Of a stretch of DNA of 64,000 nucleotides, positions 8,274-16,629 are shown one piece after another. This DNA comes from CAIMMJ01 sp037131955 (lineage in GTDB: Bacteria > Bacteroidota > Bacteroidia > UBA4408): positions 1 to 64,000 of the forward strand of contig JBAXQC010000001.1 in the NCBI GenBank assembly GCA_037131955.1. Reading direction: 5' to 3'. Position numbers and translations under genes: made by a program. Every line of letters begins with the position of its first letter. Position 1 is the stretch's first letter. The notes beneath the pieces are model-generated. The model searched no databases and was not told the DNA's origin. It saw only the letters and a list, made by a program, of their open reading frames with translations.

Positions 8274-9461
8274 TTTTTTCACCAAAAGTTTTTCATACAG
8301 ATTTTGCATGTCTTTTACCAAGCGTTTATAATGGAACTTTTCAAATACATGTTGCCATCCAATTGCCGCCATTTCTTTCCTTAGATTTTCATCTTCAGTT
8401 AGAGTTTTTAAATTGCTGAAAAAACTTTCTGGTTTATCTATATCGCTTAACAAGGCAGTTCTATTTTTAATCACCACATTTTCTATTCCTCCTACATTAG
8501 TGCTTACAATAGGTTTTCCTGCTGCTTGTGCTTCTATTAAACTAACTGGTGTGCCTTCGTTAAAAGATGTAAGAGCTACAATGTCTAATCCGCTCAATGC
8601 AACATCTACTTCTTTTATCCAAGATGTAAAAACCACAATAGCATTTTGGTTTTCTTTTTCGGGCGTTTCAAACTCTAACTGTTTTTCTTTTGCCGAATTT
8701 TCTAACTGTTTGCGGAGCTCACCATCACCTATGATAAATGCTTTAAATTTTATTTTGCTAGTTTGTTGTAAAAAAGAAATTGCATTTAAAAATAGTTCAT
8801 GATTCTTTACAGGAACTAGTCTTCCAATAATTCCAATGGCAACTGTTTGTTGGTTTAGTTTGTATTTTTCTCTGAACAAATTTCTTTTTTCAAGGGTGTT
8901 TTCTTGAAATTTATTAAGGTCAAATCCTAGTGGTATAATTTCTATTTTATCTTTAGTGGAAATCTTATGAATTTCACTTAGCTCGTTCTTTTGAATTTCG
9001 CTAATTGCAATAATTCTAGTGGAAATAAGAGCCAAAAATCGTTCAATATTTTTATAAAATAGCGTTTTAAGTTTTCCAAAATAGGAATGGAAAACATGAC
9101 CATGAAACGTGTGAATTATTACAGGGACGTTTTCTGCCCGAGCTGCCAACCTTCCAATTGTACCTGCTTTAGAAGCATGTGTATGTACGATATCAGGTTT
9201 ATGTTCCCTAATTAATTGTCTAATTTTTAAATAAGCAATTCTATCGTTTTTAATATCAATTTCACGTTTCATTTCTTGGATTATAATAGGTTTTAAACCT
9301 AATTTATCCAGTATAAACTGCGAGCTGTCTTCTGTTTCATCTTTCTCGCCCCCCACCAAAATTGTTTGGTACTGAGGTTCCATAAATTTACTTAAATAGG
9401 CAACATTGTATGTGGGGCCACCTAAGTTAAATCTATTTATAATTCGCAGTACTTTAGGCAT
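8268..9461 (-). CDS. Family 4 glycosyltransferase
   Basis: A 397-residue GT-B enzyme, expected to transfer a sugar to a lipid-linked or polysaccharide acceptor on the cytoplasmic face of the membrane. The N-terminal domain starts LRIINRFNLGGPTYNVAYLS, with VHTHASKAGTIGRLAAR and HTFHGHVFHSYFG near 95-125. The donor-binding domain begins near IGIIGRLVPVKNHELF (about 210). It carries the EX7E signature in FNEGTPVSLIEAQAAGKPIV near 305-320. Its start is 2 bases after the AsnB stop, so it is the third gene of a phosphohexomutase-asnB-GT operon. Confidence 0.88.
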   Translation of the reverse strand: MPKVLRIINRFNLGGPTYNVAYLSKFMEPQYQTILVGGEKDETEDSSQFILDKLGLKPIIIQEMKREIDIKNDRIAYLKIRQLIREHKPDIVHTHASKAGTIGRLAARAENVPVIIHTFHGHVFHSYFGKLKTLFYKNIERFLALISTRIIAISEIQKNELSEIHKISTKDKIEIIPLGFDLNKFQENTLEKRNLFREKYKLNQQTVAIGIIGRLVPVKNHELFLNAISFLQQTSKIKFKAFIIGDGELRKQLENSAKEKQLEFETPEKENQNAIVVFTSWIKEVDVALSGLDIVALTSFNEGTPVSLIEAQAAGKPIVSTNVGGIENVVIKNRTALLSDIDKPESFFSNLKTLTEDENLRKEMAAIGWQHVFEKFHYKRLVKDMQNLYEKLLVKKK

Positions 9462-9463
9462 TT

Positions 9464-11353
9464 TTATGAATTATGAAAATTCTTCCACCAATATTGAAAT
9501 ACCAATAATGCCCATATTTGAGCGGTTGCATCATTGGGGTTAGGCGAAAACAATTGTTTTTTTAACTGAAATATTTCATCGTAATTAAAAATATTTTGTT
9601 CTTCAATAAAATTTTCTGACAAAAGTTCATCTTCAATAATTGACTTGAGTTCTTTTTTAAACCATCCCAATAATGGAATTTCAAACCCTTTTTTAGGTCT
9701 GTTAAGAAGTTCATTTGGCAGTAAATCCTGAAATGCATCAACTAAAATTTTTTTCCTTCTTTTGTTGTCAATTTTAAATTCAGGTGGAATTGAAAATGCA
9801 AAATCTACTACTCTATAATCTAAAAAAGGTGTACGAACCTCTAAACTATTTGCCATAGACATCATATCTACTTTTGGTAACATGTCTCCTTGCAGCACCA
9901 TTTCAACATCAGCCAACAAGAACTTATTAAAATCGCTTTCATTTTCCAGGTGCTTTAAATATGATAATTTTCTGCGGATGTATTCTTGTGAATTTACTTT
10001 TACTTTAAATCTTTGATGAACAGAGTTTGCCTCACTAAATCCTGCCCAACGCCAGTACCTTTCCGAAGTGCTTAAACCCAATCCAATACTAAATTTATGT
10101 AATTTACGAAATGTGTTCCCAAATTTTGAATTTCTAGATTTGGGCAACATTCTAAATCCGGGTTCCAGGTGCTTGAGAAAGCTTTCGGCAAAAGATTTAT
10201 TTATAGATTTAAATAAAGCGGAGTGTTTATTGTAGCCGCTAAAAATTTCATCTGCTCCATCTCCAGAAAGTGCTACTGTAACATTTTTTCGTGTTTCCTT
10301 GCTAAGAATATAAACTGCCAAAGCAGAAGAATCTGCAAATGGTTCATCAAGATAATCTAGGAAGTTATAAAAATGCTCAAACAAGTTGTTGTTGCTCAAA
10401 GAAAAAACAGTGTGATTGGTATGGTGTTTTTTTGCAAGCATTTGGGCATAATGTGTTTCATCAAAAAATGGTTCATCCTTAAAGCCTATCGAAAAGGTGC
10501 TTAGGTTTTTTTGATGCTTTGCTGCTAATGCAGAAACAATAGAAGAATCTATTCCACCACTTAAAAAACTCCCCAAAGGAACATCTGCAACTAGACGCTT
10601 TTGCACGGCATCGTCTAACAAATCTTTTAATGCTGATTTTGCTTTATTGTAATCACTAACTATTTCTTTGTTGTCATAATTTATTTTAACGTGGTAGTAA
10701 CGTGCTTTTTTTATTCCATTTTTATCCAGAATAACATAGTATCCCGGATTGAGTTTAAAAATATCTTTATAAATAGTGTGAGGAGAAGGAATATAATTTA
10801 AGTGAAAATAAATGGAAAGTGATTCAAAATCTATTTCTTTTTTTAGCCCAAATTGAAGTAGAGATTTTAATTCACTGGCAAAACAAAACATAGTGTTACT
10901 GCTATAATAATACAAAGGTTTTACACCAAATCTGTCTCTTGCAATAAACAAACTTCCATCTTCTTTATCATAAATTGCAAATGCAAAAAAACCGTTTAAA
11001 AGCTCTAGACAATCTTTACCAAAAATAACATACAAATTCAATAATACTTCTGTGTCGCTTTCACTTTTGAATTTTATATGGTTTAAATATTTTTCTTTTA
11101 ATTCTTTGTAATTAAATATTTCGCCGTTAAAAACAATAGTAAATCTTTCTGAAAGTTCTGTAAATGGCTGATTGGCAGCATTACTTGTATCAATAATTGA
11201 AAGCCTTGCATGCCCAAGGCCCACTTTACCGTCAATATAAATACCGTTACTGTCTGGTCCTCTTTTTTTTAATGCCTCTATGGCATTTGTTAGTTGTTGA
11301 ACAAAAGAAGTTTCCGGCTCTACAAAATATCTAATCCCCGCAATTCCACACAT
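9464..11353 (-). CDS. asnB: Asparagine synthetase (glutamine-hydrolysing)
   Basis: A 629-residue class B asparagine synthetase, the usual length. It makes asparagine from aspartate, glutamine and ATP. Cys2 of MCGIAGIRYF is the glutaminase nucleophile, with RGPDSNG near 32 and the GLGHARLSIID segment next. The synthetase domain has the PP-loop LGSFLSGGIDSSIVSALAAK near 259-278 and ALSGDGADEIFSGY near 360. It sits between a phosphohexomutase and a glycosyltransferase, a setting where AsnB paralogues amidate sugars or serve exopolysaccharide clusters, so the substrate need not be free aspartate. Confidence 0.9.
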   Translation of the reverse strand: MCGIAGIRYFVEPETSFVQQLTNAIEALKKRGPDSNGIYIDGKVGLGHARLSIIDTSNAANQPFTELSERFTIVFNGEIFNYKELKEKYLNHIKFKSESDTEVLLNLYVIFGKDCLELLNGFFAFAIYDKEDGSLFIARDRFGVKPLYYYSSNTMFCFASELKSLLQFGLKKEIDFESLSIYFHLNYIPSPHTIYKDIFKLNPGYYVILDKNGIKKARYYHVKINYDNKEIVSDYNKAKSALKDLLDDAVQKRLVADVPLGSFLSGGIDSSIVSALAAKHQKNLSTFSIGFKDEPFFDETHYAQMLAKKHHTNHTVFSLSNNNLFEHFYNFLDYLDEPFADSSALAVYILSKETRKNVTVALSGDGADEIFSGYNKHSALFKSINKSFAESFLKHLEPGFRMLPKSRNSKFGNTFRKLHKFSIGLGLSTSERYWRWAGFSEANSVHQRFKVKVNSQEYIRRKLSYLKHLENESDFNKFLLADVEMVLQGDMLPKVDMMSMANSLEVRTPFLDYRVVDFAFSIPPEFKIDNKRRKKILVDAFQDLLPNELLNRPKKGFEIPLLGWFKKELKSIIEDELLSENFIEEQNIFNYDEIFQLKKQLFSPNPNDATAQIWALLVFQYWWKNFHNS

Positions 11354-11385
11354 CTATATTAATAGTGTTTTAAATTAAAAAAAAA

Positions 11386-12783
11386 TTATCCAAGAATAGT
11401 TTTACTGCAAGCTTCTAAAATTGCAAAAGCTTTTTCTTTTGTTTCTGATTCTGCATAGGTTCTGAGCACCGGCTCTGTTCCAGAGGCTCTTATCATTAGC
11501 CATTCATCGTCGTTAAAGAAAAATTTCCATCCGTCCATGTCTTCCACTCTTTGCACTTTGTAAGTACCAAATTCTTTTAGACTTCCGTTTTTACATTTTT
11601 CAACAATAGAATTTTTTGTTTTTTCGTCGATGTGTAAATCGTTTCTTTCAAACCAAAATCTTCCGGTAATTTCATACACCTCCTCAATTAATTGCTCTAG
11701 TGACTTTCCTGTTTTAGCCATAAACTCCCAAATAACTAAACCCATCCATATTCCATCTCTTTCGGGAATGTGGCCTTTTATTGCAATACCACCACTTTCT
11801 TCGCCACCTAATAACACATCCTCCTTGATCATTATACCACAAATGTATTTAAACCCAATTTTTACCACTTCTAAAGGTAAACCGTAGCGAGCACACATTT
11901 TTTTAATTTTTACGGTGGTGGAAAAAGCAGTACACACTTTTCCATCCATGTGTTTATACTTTTTCAGGTAATGAATCAATAAAAGTATGATGTGGTGACT
12001 GTCTACAAAATTCCCTTTTGAATCATACAATCCTATTCTGTCTGCATCACCATCTGTAACTAAACCACAATCTATATTTTCGCTCATTTTTATCATGTTG
12101 GAGAACTCCCCAAGATTTTTGTGAATAGGCTCCGGAGCTTGCCCATCAAATCCAGGATTATAATCGCAATGCAAAAAGGTAATATCAGGAAAAAGTCTTC
12201 TCATTACATTTTGTCCTGCACCATACATGGCGTCATAAGCGAACTCTAAACCAGAATTGCGAATTGCTTCCAAGTCAAAATTCTTTTCTACATGCTGGCA
12301 ATACATTGTTTCCAGATCTATGTAACTAATTTCTTTAAAATCAGAAATAGTATTTTTATCAAACAGAAAGTTGGAAGAATCAGGAATAATATCTTCTATC
12401 TCTTGAACTTGCTCAGGCAATAATGGACCACCATAAGCACCTTTTAGCTTAAAACCGTTGTATGCAGGAGGATTATGACTAGCCGTGATAATGATTCCCA
12501 AATTGGCTTTTTGAGTAACTGCACCCAAAGAAATCATTGGAGTAGAAACAAATCCTTTAGACAAATACACTTTAATTCCATTTTGTGCCAAAACTTTTGC
12601 AACAGTTTCTGCAAACAATTCACCTGCAAATCTGCAATCATGACCCACCACAACACTAGGATTGATGGTATTTTTATTTAACCATTGTGCGGTAGCAAGT
12701 GTAACTCTTGCAACATTTTCTACCGTAAAATCTTTTGCAATTATTGCTCTCCAACCGTCGGTGCCAAATTTGAGTTTATCCAT
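11386..12783 (-). CDS. Phosphoglucomutase/phosphomannomutase family enzyme
   Basis: A 465-residue alpha-D-phosphohexomutase that interconverts sugar 1- and 6-phosphates to supply nucleotide sugars. The phosphoserine is Ser102 in TASHNPP, and the metal loop DGDADRIG lies near 243-250. The sugar-binding loop GGEESGG is near 335, and the phosphate-binding loop RASGTEPVLR is near the C-terminus. FGTDGWRAII at the start is typical of the family. It is first in a minus-strand operon, with asnB beginning 32 bases after its stop. Glucose, mannose or glucosamine specificity is not decided by sequence. Confidence 0.9.
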   Translation of the reverse strand: MDKLKFGTDGWRAIIAKDFTVENVARVTLATAQWLNKNTINPSVVVGHDCRFAGELFAETVAKVLAQNGIKVYLSKGFVSTPMISLGAVTQKANLGIIITASHNPPAYNGFKLKGAYGGPLLPEQVQEIEDIIPDSSNFLFDKNTISDFKEISYIDLETMYCQHVEKNFDLEAIRNSGLEFAYDAMYGAGQNVMRRLFPDITFLHCDYNPGFDGQAPEPIHKNLGEFSNMIKMSENIDCGLVTDGDADRIGLYDSKGNFVDSHHIILLLIHYLKKYKHMDGKVCTAFSTTVKIKKMCARYGLPLEVVKIGFKYICGIMIKEDVLLGGEESGGIAIKGHIPERDGIWMGLVIWEFMAKTGKSLEQLIEEVYEITGRFWFERNDLHIDEKTKNSIVEKCKNGSLKEFGTYKVQRVEDMDGWKFFFNDDEWLMIRASGTEPVLRTYAESETKEKAFAILEACSKTILG

Positions 12784-13186
12784 TGTATTCTATTTTATGA
12801 AATGTAAGTGTGCGAAAATAATGTAAAATGATAAATTAAGAAGAATAAAATTAGGTTTTTGGTTGATTTAGTTAGTATTTATTTCAAATGAACAAAATAA
12901 ACTACTTTTAATTTGTTTTTATTGAGTTACCTGTTCAATAATTAATCATGATAAATGAAATACTCGTTCCAAACTGAATTGTAAATTGGATTTATGAAAT
13001 ACTCCTGCTAAAAGATTATCAGATTTAACGAGGTTAGCTAAGCAAAAATATCTGGTACAAGTAAACTTCTACAAAATATTTTTTAATAAATACGGCAGTA
13101 AGGCGTTTAGAAATTTTGTACACTTTTTTATGTACACCTCAAGAAAGAATAAAAATCAAAAGAATATGTAGTGCAAGAAGTAATAT
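12784..13186. other. 403-bp gap with no gene seen
   Basis: No frame of convincing length or composition is present on either strand. It holds a directly repeated 11-mer ATGAAATACTC at 12955-12965 and 12994-13004. A doubled TGTACAC (about 13117-13136) lies near the end of the fabH operon and could form a short hairpin, but it lacks the T run of a terminator. The promoter of the phosphohexomutase operon must lie at its left end; TATTTTCG on the minus strand at 12813-12820 is a near match to a -7 box. Confidence 0.5.
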
Positions 13187-14176
13187 TTAATACCCCCACT
13201 TAATAAAGATAGAACCCCAAGTAAATCCGCCACCAAATGCAGCTAGAATAAGGTTATCTCCTTTTTTTATTTGTTTTTCGTAATCCCACAACAAAAGTGG
13301 AATGGTTCCAGAAGTAGTATTGCCGTATTTTTCTATGTTCATCATTATTTTATCGCTCCCAACTCCCATTCTTGCTGCTGTTGCATCAATAATTCTTTTA
13401 TTGGCTTGATGCGGTACTAGCCAAGTTACATCATTTGCGGTTAAGTGGTTACGTTCCATAATGTCTGCAGCAACTTGCGACATATTAGTAACGGCAGCTT
13501 TAAATACAGGCTGACCGTCTTGAAAAACGTAATGTTCTTTTTTAGCAATGGTTTCTTGTGTTGGAGGATACATAGAGCCACCTGCTTTTTGAAACAAAAA
13601 TTGTCTGCCTGATCCATCTGATTTTAAAATAGAATCCATTATTCCAAAATCTTCTGTGGTAGGTTCTAACAGCACTGCTCCTGCCCCATCGCCAAAAATT
13701 ACACAGGTTGTTCTGTCTTGGTAATTTATTATTGACGACATCTTATCGGCACCCACCACAATAATTTTTTTGTGAGTTCCTGCTTCAATAAATTTTGAGG
13801 CGGTAGCTAAAGAAAACAAGAATCCGCTACATGCAGCGTTAATATCATACCCCCATGCATTTGTTGCACCAATTTTATCGCAAATAACATTTGCTGTTGA
13901 AGGAAAAACCATGTCGGGTGTAACGGTTCCCACAATTACCATGTCTATCTCTAAAGGAGAAATTCCTCTTTTTTGCAGTAAATTTTCAATTGCTTTTACA
14001 CCCATCACAGAAGTACCTTGCCCTTCTCCTTTTAGTATTCTTCTTTCTTTGATTCCTGTTCTGGAAAGAATCCAATCTGAAGTAGTATCAACCAATTTTT
14101 CTAACTCTTGGTTAGTTAAAATATATTCGGGAACGTAACCACCAACGGCAGTTATTGTAGCTCTTATTTTGCTCAT
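13187..14176 (-). CDS. fabH: Beta-ketoacyl-ACP synthase III
   Basis: A 329-residue KASIII that condenses acetyl- or branched acyl-CoA with malonyl-ACP to start fatty acid synthesis. The catalytic triad is complete: Cys116 in NAACSGFLF, His in VPHQANKRI near 256 and Asn in KYGNTTSGT near 285. SRTGIKERR near 38-46 is the CoA-binding signature. Its ATG overlaps the plsX stop by 4 bases. It is the last gene of yceD-rpmF-plsX-fabH, an order widely kept in bacteria. Confidence 0.96.
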   Translation of the reverse strand: MSKIRATITAVGGYVPEYILTNQELEKLVDTTSDWILSRTGIKERRILKGEGQGTSVMGVKAIENLLQKRGISPLEIDMVIVGTVTPDMVFPSTANVICDKIGATNAWGYDINAACSGFLFSLATASKFIEAGTHKKIIVVGADKMSSIINYQDRTTCVIFGDGAGAVLLEPTTEDFGIMDSILKSDGSGRQFLFQKAGGSMYPPTQETIAKKEHYVFQDGQPVFKAAVTNMSQVAADIMERNHLTANDVTWLVPHQANKRIIDATAARMGVGSDKIMMNIEKYGNTTSGTIPLLLWDYEKQIKKGDNLILAAFGGGFTWGSIFIKWGY

Positions 14177-15114
14177 GGATTAAAGGCATTTTTAATTTTT
14201 TGGGATAGGTTGCTTTTTGCAATTTCTGCCGAAAGCAGCAACATGTTACATACAGCAAGCGGACTACTCATTCCATGACCTATCATAACGGTTGAATTTA
14301 TGCCCAAGATAGGAGTTCCTCCGTAAATTTCATAATTGAATCTGTCAAAAAATTCGTCTTTAATTCCTCTTTTTCTAATTGCGGTGTAAAATGCTTCTGC
14401 TTCTTTTAGTATTACATTTCCTGTAAACCCATCGCAAACAATAACGTCAGCAACATCGTCTAAAATATCTCTACCTTCTACGTTGCCAATAAAATTATAC
14501 TCATTGTTGTCTTGCATTAGAGCGTGAGCAGCTTGTGCAATAAGGTTACCTTTTTCTGGTTCCTCGCCAATGTTCATTAAGCCTACCTTAGGATGTTGAA
14601 TTCCGTATACGTTTTGCGCAAATAATGAGCCTAACAATCCAAACTGGTAAAGCACATCGGGCTTGCAATCTGCATTGGTTCCAACATCTAAAATTAAACC
14701 CAAACCACCATTTAGTTTTGGCATAACCGATGTAATACATGGTCTTATTACGCCCGGAATTGCTTTAAGAATTTGAACAGAGCCTACCAACATAGCTCCG
14801 GTATTTCCGCAACTACTAAAGGCATCTAATTGGTTTTCTTTTAAAAGTTTAAAGCCCATAGCAATACTGCTGTTGGGCTTTTTTAAAAATGCTTTTGCTG
14901 GATGCTCCCCCATTTCAATAATGTCGGGGGCATTTATAATTTTAAAATTTGAAGGGCTTTGATTTTCTTTGGAGAGCAATTCAACTATTTCAGTTTCATT
15001 GCCGATTAAATTTAATGTTATATTGTTACCAAATTTGGCCTTAGCTAATATGGCTCCCTTAATTTGCGATTGGGGTGCATGATCGCCTCCGGAAATATCA
15101 ATACCGATGTTCAC
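14173..15114 (-). CDS. plsX: Phosphate acyltransferase PlsX
   Basis: Converts acyl-ACP to acyl-phosphate for phosphatidic acid synthesis. The family start GIDISGGDHAP is present, followed by KAFLKKPNSSIAMGFKLL, SCGNTGAMLVGS and GTNADCKPD. About 313 residues, slightly short of many homologues. A GTG at 15114 gives a start (M-N-I-G-I-D) that matches the family; a TTG two codons upstream at 15120 is the alternative. The gene lies 20 bases after rpmF and overlaps fabH by 4 bases. Confidence 0.94.
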   Translation of the reverse strand: MNIGIDISGGDHAPQSQIKGAILAKAKFGNNITLNLIGNETEIVELLSKENQSPSNFKIINAPDIIEMGEHPAKAFLKKPNSSIAMGFKLLKENQLDAFSSCGNTGAMLVGSVQILKAIPGVIRPCITSVMPKLNGGLGLILDVGTNADCKPDVLYQFGLLGSLFAQNVYGIQHPKVGLMNIGEEPEKGNLIAQAAHALMQDNNEYNFIGNVEGRDILDDVADVIVCDGFTGNVILKEAEAFYTAIRKRGIKDEFFDRFNYEIYGGTPILGINSTVMIGHGMSSPLAVCNMLLLSAEIAKSNLSQKIKNAFNP

Positions 15115-15134
15115 CTGCAAATAGTATTAAATTA

Positions 15135-15323
15135 CTATGCTTCGTCTTTTGTACCCTTCATTACCTTACGTCCTTTATACATTCCTGTTTCAGGATTTAC
15201 TCTGTGCATAAGATTAATTTCTCCACTTGCTTTATCAACATACAAAGTACTTGCAACTGCATTATCGTGTGTTCTTCTTTTATCTCTTCTACTTTTGGAG
15301 ATTTTTCGTTTTGGATGTGGCAT
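15135..15323 (-). CDS. rpmF: Ribosomal protein L32 (cysteine-free form)
   Basis: A 62-residue large-subunit protein. MPHPKRKISKSRRDKRRTHD is the conserved L32 N-terminus. The four zinc cysteines of the C+ form are absent; the middle instead reads YVDKASGEINLMHR. This is the zinc-independent type common in Bacteroidota. It lies between yceD (24-base gap) and plsX. Confidence 0.95.
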   Translation of the reverse strand: MPHPKRKISKSRRDKRRTHDNAVASTLYVDKASGEINLMHRVNPETGMYKGRKVMKGTKDEA

Positions 15324-15347
15324 TTTATTTTATTTTAATTGTTATAT

Positions 15348-15887
15348 TTAATTTTTATCTTTTAGTTTACTTAGAGCTTCCCACCTTGGGTCGACATTAT
15401 TTTGCTCGGCTTTTACAGAAACAGCAGTTAGTTTTTCTAGCACTTCTTGGTTGCAAAGTTTATAATTATTATTTATTTCGCAAGGCAAGATAGTTTGAGG
15501 TACTTGGCTATGGAAAAAGTCAAAAACCTGCTGAACAATGTTAATTGAACTTTCGCCGTGGCCAATAGCAATAATTTCTTCGGAACTAGTATCAGAAATA
15601 TCACTCCCAATTTTAGCAACAAAAAACTTTTCTTCATTGGCATCGAAATTAATTTCCGAACTGGCTAAACACCTGAAGCACTCTGCTGGCATTGTTCCTT
15701 TTATGGCAAGGTCAAAGGAAAGCATAGTGCTAGACTTGTGCATGGTAACCAACAAATTAATGTTTGCGGTAGTGTACAAATCTGTTTCAATAATCTCAAA
15801 GAACTCTTTGTCTATCTTGAATTCATATTCATATTTTCCCGGCTCAAGTCCAAGAAAAGGAATAGTAAACTCATCCCATTTTTTCAT
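15348..15887 (-). CDS. yceD: YceD/DUF177 family protein
   Basis: A 179-residue protein of the YceD family, linked in other bacteria to 23S rRNA processing or L32 expression because of its constant position before rpmF. The family core AECFRCLASSEINFDANEE lies near 90-110, with two of the usual cysteines (CFRC). A second pair is seen as LPCEINNNYKLCNQE near 136-150. It is the first gene of the operon and starts 21 bases downstream of a consensus promoter. Confidence 0.88.
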   Translation of the reverse strand: MKKWDEFTIPFLGLEPGKYEYEFKIDKEFFEIIETDLYTTANINLLVTMHKSSTMLSFDLAIKGTMPAECFRCLASSEINFDANEEKFFVAKIGSDISDTSSEEIIAIGHGESSINIVQQVFDFFHSQVPQTILPCEINNNYKLCNQEVLEKLTAVSVKAEQNNVDPRWEALSKLKDKN

Positions 15888-15908
15888 TTCAAAATTTTAT
15901 AAGGGGTG

Positions 15909-15939
15909 CAAAACTAACTAAATACTATTAAATCCCAAA
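15909..15939 (-). promoter_or_regulatory. Consensus Bacteroidota promoter of yceD-rpmF-plsX-fabH
   Basis: On the minus strand TTTG (15939-15936) is followed by exactly 19 bases and then TAGTTTTG (15916-15909). This fits the TTTG-N19-TAnnTTTG form recognised by the Bacteroidota primary sigma factor. It lies 21 bases before the yceD ATG, so the leader would be very short. Confidence 0.7.
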
Positions 15940-16042
15940 CTTTTTATTTATAAAAAATAGACTATCAAAGTATTAAGTTCAAAATTAATGAAACTTAGTG
16001 TAGTAAATTCAATAGAAATATAATCTAGAAATAATTTCTTGT

Positions 16043-16050
16043 TACTTTTG
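16043..16050 (+). promoter_or_regulatory. Candidate -7 box upstream of the exosortase/cyclase pair
   Basis: TACTTTTG fits TAnnTTTG and lies 16 bases before the ATG at 16067. No clear TTTG is present at the -33 distance. Confidence 0.4.
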
Positions 16051-16066
16051 CAAATCACTACAAGTT

Positions 16067-16621
16067 ATGCTAAAAAAAATTAAAGAAATACTCAGTAATC
16101 CAATAAATACCTTTTTGTTAAAGGGTTTTTTAGTTTTAGGGATTTGGACCCTTTTTACAGACCACCTAGAAAAACAAGAATGGTTTAGACCATATTGGTA
16201 TAGCTTTTTGGGAATAATTCTTAAAGTGCTAACTTTTTTTGCACCCATTTTTTTGAGATGGGTTGGCTATGAGGTAATAAACGATGGGCCATTAATAAAA
16301 ATTGTTGGAACTCCGGGAGTTTTAGTTGGTCCGGCTTGTATTGGATTAGGGGTTTTATATGGCTTTGTGGCTTTGATGTTTGTGTATCCGGGGCCATTAA
16401 AAAAGAAACTATGGTTTACACCAATAGGAATCTTTGGTATTTTAATTATCAATTCCATTAGAATTTCGTCGCTTGCCATTACAAGTTCAATAAATCCAGA
16501 TTCTGTAGATTTTATGCACAAATATGTTTTTAATGTTTTAGCCTATATATTTATATTTATAATGTGGGTATTATGGGTTGGATACATTGGTAAAGAAGAG
16601 AAGCAAAAACTGAAATTGTAA
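16067..16621 (+). CDS. Exosortase/archaeosortase family protein (XrtF-like)
   Basis: A 184-residue multi-pass membrane protein with about five to six hydrophobic segments. It carries the full exosortase catalytic trio: Cys91 in VGPACIGLG, Arg132 in INSIRISS and His151 in FMHKYVF, each next to a membrane segment. Exosortases are transpeptidases that cut and reattach proteins carrying a short C-terminal sorting tail. Length and layout fit the small Bacteroidota forms such as XrtF. No protein with an obvious exosortase tail is seen in the window, so the substrate is unknown. Its stop is 8 bases before the large cyclase gene, implying co-transcription. Confidence 0.85.
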   Translation: MLKKIKEILSNPINTFLLKGFLVLGIWTLFTDHLEKQEWFRPYWYSFLGIILKVLTFFAPIFLRWVGYEVINDGPLIKIVGTPGVLVGPACIGLGVLYGFVALMFVYPGPLKKKLWFTPIGIFGILIINSIRISSLAITSSINPDSVDFMHKYVFNVLAYIFIFIMWVLWVGYIGKEEKQKLKL

Positions 16622-16629
16622 ATCATTCT

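Noticed and set aside
12955..13004. Direct repeat ATGAAATACTC as an attachment site
   Set aside because: Only 11 bases, 39 apart, with no integrase or tRNA nearby; chance is likely in AT-rich DNA.
15064..15351. Plus-strand frames across rpmF and the plsX start
   Set aside because: They are antisense to well-recognised rpmF and plsX and have no homology-like features.
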